DNA of 12,320 nt, taken from positions 1 through 12,320 of the forward strand of contig VMTI01000122.1 of NCBI GenBank assembly GCA_013791675.1. The letters are read 5' to 3'. The notes beneath the pieces were generated by a model. That model ran no database searches. It was not told the DNA's origin and saw only the letters and a list, made by a program, of their open reading frames with translations. Shown one piece after another: positions 1-6,087 of the stretch. Source of the DNA: a bacterium. GTDB lineage: Bacteria; CG03. Positions within the stretch are counted from its first letter, which is position 1, and each line of letters begins with the position of its first letter. The position numbers and the translations under genes are program-made.

Positions 1-166
1 CCTCCTTAACTAAAACTTCAGTTGCATCCTCTAGTCTCATATTTTTTCTAGTTGCGTATAGCTTGATTGCCTCGTGTAACTGTGGGGATATTGCCAGAGT
101 AGTCCTTGGCTTATGACCTTGTCTAGTGTATCTAGATTTGCTAGAGTCTTCATTATCACTATACAT
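1..166 (-). CDS. Ribbon-helix-helix-like small DNA-binding protein, 3' end cut by window edge
   Basis: This leftward reading frame opens with ATG at 166-164 and runs without a stop off the left edge, giving 55 codons. After a polar N-terminus with SKSRYTRQGHKPR, the segment RTTLAISPQLHEAIKLYA is a short strand followed by a helix. A second helix (MRLEDATEVLVKE) continues to the edge. This strand-helix-helix order is what a CopG/Arc-type ribbon-helix-helix domain looks like. Such proteins are dimeric repressors, often autoregulatory, common in plasmid copy control, toxin-antitoxin pairs and mobile elements. Codon choice (CTA, ACT, AGA) resembles the start of the next ORF rather than the rest of the window. 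No Shine-Dalgarno is visible and the likely -10 box lies almost against the ATG, so the mRNA may be leaderless. That it is coding is fairly clear; the family is inferred from pattern only. Confidence 0.6.
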   Translation of the reverse strand, partial: MYSDNEDSSKSRYTRQGHKPRTTLAISPQLHEAIKLYATRKNMRLEDATEVLVKE

Positions 167-174
167 ATATTATA

Positions 175-203
175 ATTATAGCACAGAAACTTGACAATTG
201 CAA
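175..203 (-). promoter_or_regulatory. Promoter for the leftward RHH-like gene
   Basis: Read on the minus strand, TTGCAA (203-198), a 17-base spacer and a perfect TATAAT (180-175) form a sigma-70-type promoter. A second TATAAT copy follows at 174-169, two bases before the ATG; with TTGTCA (197-192) it also has 17-base spacing. Either would give a very short leader or none. Confidence 0.5.
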
Positions 204-204
204 G
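190..204. promoter_or_regulatory. Imperfect dyad between divergent promoters, possible operator
   Basis: CTTG at 190-193 and CAAG at 201-204 flank a CAATTG core, giving an imperfect 15-base dyad. It overlaps the -35 boxes of both divergent promoters. A repressor bound here would block both, so it is a reasonable candidate site for the adjacent RHH-like protein. This is positional inference only; the dyad is short and AT-rich. Confidence 0.25.
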
Positions 205-219
205 AATTTCCTGTATTAT
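191..219 (+). promoter_or_regulatory. Strong sigma-70-like promoter driving the chimeric mlaF ORF
   Basis: TTGACA (191-196, full consensus) is followed by a 17-base spacer and TATTAT (214-219, five of six). Transcription would begin near 226, about 14 bases before the ATG at 240 and just ahead of the GGAGGG at 231-236. It lies within the AT-rich left segment, so the promoter came with the foreign-looking DNA and is not the native mla promoter. Confidence 0.6.
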
Positions 220-239
220 TTAGACAAATGGGAGGGTTT

Positions 240-986
240 ATGGGATTATTTAGCAAGGTTAAATCAAAAAAGCATCAAAAGCCTTCTGAGGAACAGGTTG
301 CCAAGAAAGAGAAGCGTAAAGATGAGAGACAGGCTAGAGAAAGGTTTCACGAACTAGTTGCCAATGACCCCGATGAACTACCCGTACTACACAGAGAAGA
401 TATTATCAATAAGAGGGGCGTTTTTTCAAAATTAAATGATGCGGCACTGCTTAAAATTCAGTCAAAATTCGGAATGCTTTTTCAGAGCGCCGCGCTTTTT
501 GACAGCCTTAATGTTTATGAAAATGTGACTTTCGGCCTGCGGCGCCTGACGAAGATGAGTGAAGCCGTAATAAAAAGGCGCGCCGACGAGGTGCTGAAAA
601 TGGTGAGTATGCCCGGAACCGAACTTTTGGCTGTATCATCTCTTTCCGGCGGTATGAAAAAAAGAGTAGCCCTCGCGAGGGCTCTCGCCACCTCCCCAAA
701 ATATCTTTTATATGACGAGCCCACGACGGGACTTGATCCGATTCTGGCCGAATCTATTAACAAATTGGTGCGCAAGCTGAATAAGGAAACACGGATAACT
801 TCCGTGGTGGTTACTCACGATATGCATTCGGCATTTATGGTGTCCGACAGAATAGCGTTTCTTCTTGACGGGGTAATAAAGGAAATAGGCACGGGTGATG
901 AAATAAAAAATACAAAGCTTAAGAGTCTGAGAAATTTTATAAACGCGGGTGATAATGGTGACGGTATTGATGGGGAGACTATATGA
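240..986 (+). CDS. mlaF: Chimeric MlaF-type ABC ATPase lacking Walker A
   Basis: MlaF is the cytoplasmic ATPase of the Mla/MCE phospholipid transporter. From residue 60 on, the 248-residue product is a good MlaF: FGMLFQSAALFDSL with Q-loop Q82, signature LSGGM at 125-129, Walker B with YLLYDEP and D149/E150, D-loop GLDP at 154-157 and switch H183. The family's first 80 or so residues, with the A-loop and the Walker A GxxGxGKS/T, are absent. In their place are 59 charged residues rich in K, E and R that I do not recognise, with codon use unlike the rest. Without Walker A the protein should not hydrolyse ATP by itself, so it is probably a broken remnant. I chose ATG 240 because GGAGGG (231-236) precedes it; a TTG at 198 lies upstream of the predicted transcript start. 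The stop overlaps the ATG of the next gene (ATGA). No mlaE lies upstream. Confidence 0.8.
   Translation: MGLFSKVKSKKHQKPSEEQVAKKEKRKDERQARERFHELVANDPDELPVLHREDIINKRGVFSKLNDAALLKIQSKFGMLFQSAALFDSLNVYENVTFGLRRLTKMSEAVIKRRADEVLKMVSMPGTELLAVSSLSGGMKKRVALARALATSPKYLLYDEPTTGLDPILAESINKLVRKLNKETRITSVVVTHDMHSAFMVSDRIAFLLDGVIKEIGTGDEIKNTKLKSLRNFINAGDNGDGIDGETI
411..425. other. Junction between foreign-looking DNA and native mlaF
   Basis: The reading frame passes from unrecognised sequence (HREDIINKR) into sequence that aligns by eye with MlaF (VFSKLNDAALLKIQSKFG). The exact break cannot be placed better than a few codons. No terminal inverted repeat, target duplication or attachment site can be recognised here. 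The local ggggcgtttttt run could be a recombination point or a mis-assembly overlap. Confidence 0.55.
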
Positions 987-2320
987 TAAACAGCGTAAAA
1001 GTGGGAGTTTTTGTTGCCGCGGGGGTGCTTGTGACAGCCATTTGTATAACAATACTTGGAAAAGTGCAATTGCGGCCCGGCTATACTTTCGACGTAATTT
1101 TCAAAGATATTTCGGGCCTTAGCGACGATTCTCCCGTGAGAATAGCCGGAGTGAAAGTCGGAAAAGTAATTGATTTTGAGATAACCGATGACGGCGCCGC
1201 GAAAGTCAAAGTGTGGATAGAAAACAAATATCCTGTCCGTCACGGCTGCAGTGTGAGAGTCGTTTCAACCGGCCTTATAGGAACAAAGTATCTTCAGTTA
1301 AGCACGGGCGACCCGAAAGCTTCCCGTATTAAATCCGGTGAAACAATTGAAGGAATTTCTTCCGTGTCCATAGAAGAAATTCTGGAAAGTCTCAATCCTG
1401 CGGAAGGCGAAAAACCTTTTGGAAAATCACTCAGGGAAATATTTGATAACGTAAACAGCATAACACGAAAAATAGATATGGGTATAGAGGATGAGAATGA
1501 TATTAAAGATATTGTCAAAAATATAAAACAAACCGCTAAAAATATCAGAAAATTCACCGATAGCCTTGACGGAAAAGGCGCGGATTTAAGAAAAGCTCTT
1601 GAAAAATTTCCGGGCCTTGTGGATTCCGCCAAAAATGCTTTTGACGAACTTGAAAAACTTGCCAAAAAGCTCAATAATTCCAACGGGGCTTTTGAGGCTC
1701 TTATATCTGATGAGAAAGTCGCGGGTGATGTGCGGGAAACCGTCTCTAATTTAAAGAAAGCTACGAATTCCGCAAAAAAAGCTCTCGGCAGAATAACAGA
1801 CATCAAAACTTACTGGGATTACCGGCTTCGCTACAATACGGGAGACGAAAAATACCGCAGCGATTTGGGGATCAAAATTGCTCCGAATGAAAATAAGTTT
1901 TACTATTTGGGCGTATCCAATATAAAATCAACCAGCGATTCGGGATATGATGTTTCCGCAAGCACGGGAGAAAAAATAACATCAGCCGACGCGTACCTCG
2001 GACGGGTGTTCGGCCCTGTGACAATTTACGGCGGACTTATAAAATCGGCGGGCGGCGTGGGTATATCTGTTGCGCCCTTAAAAGCGCTGTCTCTTGAATC
2101 GCAAGCGTACCGTTTTGACAGAAAGATAGAAGGCAAAACAACGCCCTGGGTGGATGTGACCGCCAAAATCAGGTTTACCAGCTGGCTTTACGCGAACGCC
2201 GGCGTCAGTGATGCGCTGGAAAGCAATAATTTTCAGGTGGGGCTGAATCTGATTTATAACGATGAGGATTTGCCTTATCTTTTCGGGCTGGGTTCTCTCG
2301 CCGCAGTGGGTGTCAAATAA
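983..2320 (+). CDS. mlaD: MCE-domain lipid transport protein with C-terminal barrel-like domain
   Basis: MCE proteins form hexameric rings that carry phospholipids between the membranes. This 445-residue protein has an N-terminal membrane anchor (about 6-26) and an MCE domain (about 35-113, with FKDISGLSDDSPVRIAGVKVGKV split over 40-62 and STGLIGTKYLQL at 95-106). A long helical stretch follows (about 125-270) with repeated K/E-rich segments. The last 170 residues read as short alternating strands ending in turns (for example YWDYRLRYNTG, FYYLGVSNI, VTIYGGLIKS, LYANAGVSD, FQVGLNLIYND), which suggests an outer-membrane barrel. Classical proteobacterial MlaD is under 200 residues. A transenvelope MlaD with a barrel is known from the diderm Firmicute Veillonella parvula, so this protein may bridge both membranes. 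GGGGAG at 972-977 precedes the ATG, which overlaps the mlaF stop. The MCE call is firm; the barrel is inferred. Confidence 0.9.
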   Translation: MINSVKVGVFVAAGVLVTAICITILGKVQLRPGYTFDVIFKDISGLSDDSPVRIAGVKVGKVIDFEITDDGAAKVKVWIENKYPVRHGCSVRVVSTGLIGTKYLQLSTGDPKASRIKSGETIEGISSVSIEEILESLNPAEGEKPFGKSLREIFDNVNSITRKIDMGIEDENDIKDIVKNIKQTAKNIRKFTDSLDGKGADLRKALEKFPGLVDSAKNAFDELEKLAKKLNNSNGAFEALISDEKVAGDVRETVSNLKKATNSAKKALGRITDIKTYWDYRLRYNTGDEKYRSDLGIKIAPNENKFYYLGVSNIKSTSDSGYDVSASTGEKITSADAYLGRVFGPVTIYGGLIKSAGGVGISVAPLKALSLESQAYRFDRKIEGKTTPWVDVTAKIRFTSWLYANAGVSDALESNNFQVGLNLIYNDEDLPYLFGLGSLAAVGVK

Positions 2321-2321
2321 T

Positions 2322-3686
2322 ATGTTTGTTTGCAAAGACTGCGGCTTCAAGTCGCTCACCCTCCAGGGAAAATGCCCCTATTGCGGCGCATGGAACACAT
2401 TTGTGCAAAGCGCCGAGGATGTGAAGGATGTGGCTAAAAAGAGCGGAAAATATCAGCGCTCTGTTAAAATTTCCGAAGTGACAGAGATGAAGGAAGAAAG
2501 AGTATTCACGGGAATAACGGAAATAGACAGGGTGTTCGGCGGCGGGATAGTGAAAGGCTCCGTACTGCTTCTGGCGGGAGCTCCCGGTATAGGGAAATCC
2601 ACGCTACTTCTTCAGATAGCGTCTTCGGTTAAAAAAGTTTTATACATCACCGGCGAAGAGTCCGCCGCACAGATAAAAATAAGGTCGCAGAGAATCGCGA
2701 AAGGCCTTGATGTGCAGCTTCTTTCAACAAGGGATATAGTTGAGGCCATACATGAAGCGGCGCGAATTCGCCCTGCACTTGTTATACTTGATTCCGTACA
2801 GTCTTTTAAAAATAGCAACGGCTCCGCGGCGGCTTCGCCGTCGGCAATTAAGGAAATCACATCCGCGATAGTGGAATACGCCAAAACAACAAACACGGCT
2901 TTTATTCTTTCAGGCCATATAACAAAAGAAGGTATCCTCCAGGGGCCAAAAGTTATAGAGCATATGGTGGACGGTGTGTTCTATCTTGAAGAAAGCCCTG
3001 TGCATGGTTACAGGCTGCTGTATTCGACAAAAAACCGTTTCGGAAACACAAATGAACTTGCTGTTTTTCATATGACAGGCCGGGGGCTTGAAACGGTTGA
3101 TGACCCGTCCGCTTTTTTTCTTTCGGGACGAGCCGATTCTCCCGGTTCCGTGGCGGTGTGTTCCTATCAGGGCAGTTCGCCCTTTATCGCAGAAATACAG
3201 GCGCTTATAAATATCACTTCCTTCCAGTATCCCCGCAGGCAGGTGACGGGGCTGGAGCTCAACAGGGCATATCTCATTATAGCGATACTTGAAAGATACG
3301 TCGGTCTGAAGCTTTCGACCTGCGATGTTTTTCTGAATGTCGCGGGAGGCATTCGTATCAGCGAGACGGGGAGCGATCTTGCGGCGGCGGCGGCTATAAT
3401 CTCATCGTACAGGAAAAAACCGATGCCCAATGATATTGTTTTTACCGGAGAAATCGGCCTCGGAGGAGAGGTGCGGGGTGTTTCAAGACTGGAAGAAAGA
3501 ATAAGAAAAGCGGAAGGGCTGGGCTTTAAAGCCATAGCCGTCCCGCGCGCGGGTGTGAAATACCGTGGAAAAAAAATTAAAGTGATTGATATAGGTCATA
3601 TCAAACAGCTTGAGGACTTGCTTGTTAATAAGGGGTCAAGACCTGACCCCAGTAGTTCCGTCCATTGCGACGGTATCGGAGGTTGA
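2322..3686 (+). CDS. radA: DNA repair protein RadA (Sms)
   Basis: RadA is a RecA-like, DnaB-type ATPase that helps process recombination intermediates and branch migration. The 454-residue product shows the whole family layout: a C4 zinc finger (C4, C7, C18, C21), Walker A GAPGIGKST at 86-94 with K92, Walker B VILDS at 154-158, the RadA hallmark KNRFG at 237-241, and a Lon-protease-like C-terminal domain (SDLAAAAAIISS through GEIGLGGEVRG). ATG 2322 follows the mlaD stop by one base and puts the first zinc cysteine at residue 4, as in the family; an upstream in-frame start would add 20 unrelated residues. No clear Shine-Dalgarno is present, so translation may be coupled. The last 20 or so residues (NKGSRPDPSSSVHCDGIGG) are not RadA-like and are encoded by a palindrome and its flank. 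Confidence 0.96.
   Translation: MFVCKDCGFKSLTLQGKCPYCGAWNTFVQSAEDVKDVAKKSGKYQRSVKISEVTEMKEERVFTGITEIDRVFGGGIVKGSVLLLAGAPGIGKSTLLLQIASSVKKVLYITGEESAAQIKIRSQRIAKGLDVQLLSTRDIVEAIHEAARIRPALVILDSVQSFKNSNGSAAASPSAIKEITSAIVEYAKTTNTAFILSGHITKEGILQGPKVIEHMVDGVFYLEESPVHGYRLLYSTKNRFGNTNELAVFHMTGRGLETVDDPSAFFLSGRADSPGSVAVCSYQGSSPFIAEIQALINITSFQYPRRQVTGLELNRAYLIIAILERYVGLKLSTCDVFLNVAGGIRISETGSDLAAAAAIISSYRKKPMPNDIVFTGEIGLGGEVRGVSRLEERIRKAEGLGFKAIAVPRAGVKYRGKKIKVIDIGHIKQLEDLLVNKGSRPDPSSSVHCDGIGG
3632..3650. repeat. REP-like palindrome in the 3' end of radA
   Basis: GGGGTCA (3632-3638) and TGACCCC (3644-3650) are perfect 7-base inverted arms around a 5-base loop. It lies inside radA and encodes the SRPDP part of the odd C-terminal tail. 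Short GGGGTCA...TGACCCC palindromes are typical of dispersed REP elements mobilised by RAYT-type Y1 transposases in several phyla. With one copy in view the assignment is inferred. No T-run follows, so it is not a classical terminator. Confidence 0.55.
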
Positions 3687-3688
3687 TT

Positions 3689-4678
3689 ATGTTTATGGTG
3701 TTTGCGAGGACTTTTATTATTATTATGGGTCCTATTATCGGTTATTACAGGATTTCACAGGGCCCTAACGGTATTCTTATAGGAACCGGTGCGGCCGTGC
3801 TTGTCATTTTTATAGAGTGGGTTTTGGAAAAAGCGCCGCTGGATGACATTATCGCCGCGGGGATGGGTATTATTATAGGTCTTATCGCCGTAAAGACGTT
3901 GGACTATCTTGTTATGGTCACTTTCAGCGACGAGACAATAGCTGTGTGGGATAAATATGCTCTTCTTGTTAAAATAACAGCCGCCTATACGGGGATGCTC
4001 ATCGCCGTAAAGAAAAAGGGCGAGATGTATCTTCTGGATAAAAGCATATCCTTTACGTCAAAAAGACTGCTTCCGGAAAGCATAATTGTTGACTCCTGCG
4101 TCCTCATAGACGGCAGAATAGTGGATATAGCCAAAGCAGGATTTATATGCCATATGGCGGTGATACCGCGCTTTGTTATAAAAGAACTTCAGACGCTTGC
4201 CGATTCCGCGGACGATTCTAAAAGAACCCGCGGAAAACGCGGCCTTCAGACTATAACTTTTCTGGAAAAAGAAGATTCCGGAATAAGGGTGAAGATTTAT
4301 GAAAAAGATTTCGCCGAAATGCATACTACCGACGAGAAACTGCTTAAATGCAGCGCTGATCTCAGAGCAAAGCTCATGACTTCCGACACCAATCTCGCGC
4401 AGGTGGCGCTAATTAGGGGCATAGGGGTTTTGAATGTGAATATGCTCGCGAAATCGCTTAAACCGGTTGTGCTGCCGGGTGAGGCGCTGGACATATTTCT
4501 TCTCAAGGAAGGCAAGGAAAGTCGTCAGGCCGTGGGCTATCTTGACGACGGCACCATGATTGTTGTTGATAACGCGAGGCGCTTCATCGGACAGAAGAAA
4601 AAAATTATTGTCGTGAGTTTTCTGCAGACTGATGCCGGGAGAATGATATTTGCCAGACTTGATAATGACAGGGACTGA
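3689..4678 (+). CDS. YacL-like integral membrane protein with PIN and TRAM domains
   Basis: The family joins an N-terminal membrane region to a PIN ribonuclease fold and a C-terminal TRAM RNA-binding domain; its physiological substrate is poorly defined. This 329-residue product has about four membrane segments (roughly 5-20, 28-46, 54-77, 90-107). A PIN domain starts at SIIVDSCVLIDGRI, with acidic residues D135, E166, D205 and D223 in the expected places, so the nuclease site looks intact. The TRAM-like part is at about 255-323 (GEALDIFLLKEGKESRQAVGYLDDGTMIVV). GGAGG at 3678-3682 lies six bases before ATG 3689, two bases after the radA stop; an upstream in-frame TTG at 3665 lacks such support. 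The order radA, PIN/TRAM, ispD is also seen in Firmicutes, where this gene sits in the same housekeeping cluster. Confidence 0.9.
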   Translation: MFMVFARTFIIIMGPIIGYYRISQGPNGILIGTGAAVLVIFIEWVLEKAPLDDIIAAGMGIIIGLIAVKTLDYLVMVTFSDETIAVWDKYALLVKITAAYTGMLIAVKKKGEMYLLDKSISFTSKRLLPESIIVDSCVLIDGRIVDIAKAGFICHMAVIPRFVIKELQTLADSADDSKRTRGKRGLQTITFLEKEDSGIRVKIYEKDFAEMHTTDEKLLKCSADLRAKLMTSDTNLAQVALIRGIGVLNVNMLAKSLKPVVLPGEALDIFLLKEGKESRQAVGYLDDGTMIVVDNARRFIGQKKKIIVVSFLQTDAGRMIFARLDNDRD

Positions 4679-5366
4679 TTTCAGGCCTTCCTGCGCTGTG
4701 CTTCTGGCATCGGGGAAAGGCTCGCGGACGGGTTTTTCGCGCCCTAAACAGTTTGTGAAAATAGCGGGGAAAGAGCTTTACCGCCACAGCCTTGATGTTC
4801 TTCTTAATTCGCCGCTCATTGATGAGGTGATACTTGTTGTTCCGCGCGGATTCGCGGGAAAAATAAAAGTCAAAAACTCAAAACTGAAAATTACCACGGG
4901 TGGAAAAAGGAGACAGGATTCGCTTTTGAAGGGCATTTCCCGTCTCGGAAAAAATTTTAACACTATTCTTGCGCACGATAGCGCCCGGCCTTTTATAACG
5001 GATGCCGTTGTAAAATCGGTTTTAAGCGCCGCCGGCGCTTACGGCGCCGCCATTGCGGCGGAACAGATAACCGATACAGTGAAGGAAGTGAACGGGGGTT
5101 TTGTGAAGAGCACCCTCGACAGGACAAAGCTTTTCCAGGCGGCAACACCGCAGGCTTTTAAGACCGGACATTTGGAGAAAATCAAAAAACTTCTCGCCGG
5201 AAAACAAGACTTTACCGATGAAGCCGCCGTTATGGAAAAGCTCGGTATGCCGGTAAAAATTATCAGCGTAGGCCGCTGTAATATGAAAGTAACGGAGAAA
5301 GAAGATTTTACTCTGGCTGAAAATCTTCTGGAAAAAAACGCGAAGCGTTTGAATAGAAGGAGGTAA
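4650..5366 (+). CDS. ispD: 2-C-methyl-D-erythritol 4-phosphate cytidylyltransferase
   Basis: IspD transfers CMP from CTP to methylerythritol phosphate, the third step of the MEP isoprenoid pathway, in the cytoplasm. The 238-residue frame has the nucleotide-binding N-terminus LLASGKGSR...RPKQF (with R25 and K33), GGKRRQDS at 84-91, a HDSARPF motif at 109-115 (family VHDAARPF), DTVKEV, RTKLFQAATPQAF (family R..LW..QTPQ), TDEAAV with D190, and NMKVTEKEDF near the end. Length fits a stand-alone IspD; no IspF fusion is present. The start is uncertain. TTG 4650 has GGGAG (4637-4641) eight bases ahead, while ATG 4665 has no clear site. Both overlap the end of the PIN/TRAM gene, which implies coupling. 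The function is firm. Confidence 0.93.
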   Translation: MPDLIMTGTDFRPSCAVLLASGKGSRTGFSRPKQFVKIAGKELYRHSLDVLLNSPLIDEVILVVPRGFAGKIKVKNSKLKITTGGKRRQDSLLKGISRLGKNFNTILAHDSARPFITDAVVKSVLSAAGAYGAAIAAEQITDTVKEVNGGFVKSTLDRTKLFQAATPQAFKTGHLEKIKKLLAGKQDFTDEAAVMEKLGMPVKIISVGRCNMKVTEKEDFTLAENLLEKNAKRLNRRR

Positions 5367-5373
5367 TCACAAG

Positions 5374-5880
5374 GTGGAAAAATTCACAAAAGGTCCGCGG
5401 GTAAATGAGCGGATCACGGCTGCAAAAGTGCAGCTTATTGATGAGACGGGGAAGAATGTCGGCGTGATAGAGACATTCAAGGCGCTGAATATGTCGAGGG
5501 TGAAAGGGCTGGATCTGATGCAGGTGTCCGAAAGGGAAGTGCCTGTGTGCAGAATCGTTGACTATTCCAAATACAGGTATATGAAGGCGAAAAAAAACAA
5601 AGGCCCTAAACATGTTTCCACTCTCAAGGAAATCCGTTTCCGGCCGCACACCGACGATCACGATATAGAGGTGAAAGTCGGCAAAGCTAAAAAATTCCTG
5701 TCGATGGGAGATAAAGTTAAGGTCACTATTTTTTTCAGGGGCAGGGAAAACGCTTTTAAAACAGAAGGTTACAAACAGATGGAAAAGATAAAGGAAATTC
5801 TTGCCGATGTCGCCAAATCGGAAAGCCCGCCGCAGCTTTTCGGTAAGCGGCTTATTGCATTGTTCGTCAAAAATAAATAA
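5374..5880 (+). CDS. infC: Translation initiation factor IF-3
   Basis: IF-3 binds the 30S subunit, prevents premature 50S joining and checks the start codon and initiator tRNA. The 168-residue product covers both lobes. The N-lobe has VNERITAAKVQLIDETGKNVG and GLDLMQVSE..VPVCRIVDYSKYRY. The linker is lysine-rich (KAKKNKG). The C-lobe has LKEIRFRPHTDDHD, KAKKFLSMGDKVKVTIFFRGRE and the final LFGKRLIALFV. It starts with GTG at 5374, ten bases after a perfect AAGGAGGT (5357-5364). Unusual start codons are common for infC because IF-3 rejects them and thereby limits its own synthesis, though GTG is only mildly disfavoured. The usual partners rpmI (L35) and rplT (L20) do not follow; a tRNA gene does. 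Confidence 0.96.
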   Translation: MEKFTKGPRVNERITAAKVQLIDETGKNVGVIETFKALNMSRVKGLDLMQVSEREVPVCRIVDYSKYRYMKAKKNKGPKHVSTLKEIRFRPHTDDHDIEVKVGKAKKFLSMGDKVKVTIFFRGRENAFKTEGYKQMEKIKEILADVAKSESPPQLFGKRLIALFVKNK

Positions 5881-5894
5881 TATTGCACTTTATT

Positions 5895-5968
5895 GCGCCT
5901 GTAGCTCAGTCGGATAGAGCATCTGCCTTCTAAGCAGAGGGCCCGGGGTTCGAATCCCTGCAGGCGCG
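5895..5968 (+). tRNA. tRNA-Arg (anticodon TCT)
   Basis: A full cloverleaf folds by hand. The acceptor stem GCGCCTG (5895-5901) pairs perfectly with CAGGCGC (5961-5967), with discriminator G5968. The D-arm uses GCTC/GAGC. The anticodon stem TCTGC/GCAGA encloses loop CTTCTAA with anticodon TCT at 5929-5931, which reads AGA. The T-arm is CGGGG/CCCTG around TTCGAAT. CCA is not encoded. It lies 14 bases after infC and may be cotranscribed with it. Confidence 0.97.
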
Positions 5969-5969
5969 T

Positions 5970-5999
5970 AAAAATTTCAATTTTATTTCAAAATTTTTT
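5970..5999 (+). terminator. Weak AT-only hairpin with T-run after tRNA-Arg
   Basis: AAAAATTT (5970-5977) and AAATTTTT (5991-5998) are complementary around a 13-base loop, and the 3' arm is itself a T-run. Placement just after the tRNA suits a terminator, but the stem has no G-C pairs. Confidence 0.3.
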
Positions 6000-6012
6000 C
6001 AGAGTTGCTGAA

Positions 6013-6031
6013 AGTCCGCCTGTGGCGGGTT
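6013..6031. repeat. Short CCGCC-TGT-GGCGG palindrome
   Basis: CCGCC (6016-6020) and GGCGG (6024-6028) pair around TGT; the stem extends outward with two G-T wobbles and an A-T. No T-run follows. It may be a dispersed genomic palindrome or an insulating hairpin upstream of the promoter at 6030. Confidence 0.4.
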
Positions 6032-6059
6032 GCGTATTGTCATTAAACTCGGGTATAAT
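6030..6059 (+). promoter_or_regulatory. Promoter for the membrane protein / GIY-YIG pair
   Basis: TTGCGT (6030-6035), an 18-base spacer and a perfect TATAAT (6054-6059) stand 28 bases before the ATG at 6088. A start near 6066 leaves room for GGGAG at 6072-6076. Four of six bases match at -35. It separates this unit from the infC/tRNA unit upstream. Confidence 0.5.
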
Positions 6060-6087
6060 GAAACAGGTGCCGGGAGTTTGGATAATA

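Noticed and set aside
198..239. Longer N-terminus for the MlaF-like ORF from TTG 198
   Set aside because: It lies inside the promoter and upstream of the predicted transcript start near 226; ATG 240 has GGAGGG just before it.
708..1243. Long leftward open frames opposite mlaF and mlaD
   Set aside because: They lie antisense to genes with clear family motifs and show no recognisable domain or ribosome site.
2262..2321. Upstream start for radA inside mlaD
   Set aside because: It adds 20 residues unlike RadA; from ATG 2322 the zinc-finger cysteines fall at the usual positions.
4859..4893. A-rich stretch in ispD (KIKVKNSKLK) as a possible repeat insertion
   Set aside because: It fills the normal variable loop before the GGxxRQDS motif and does not lengthen the protein.
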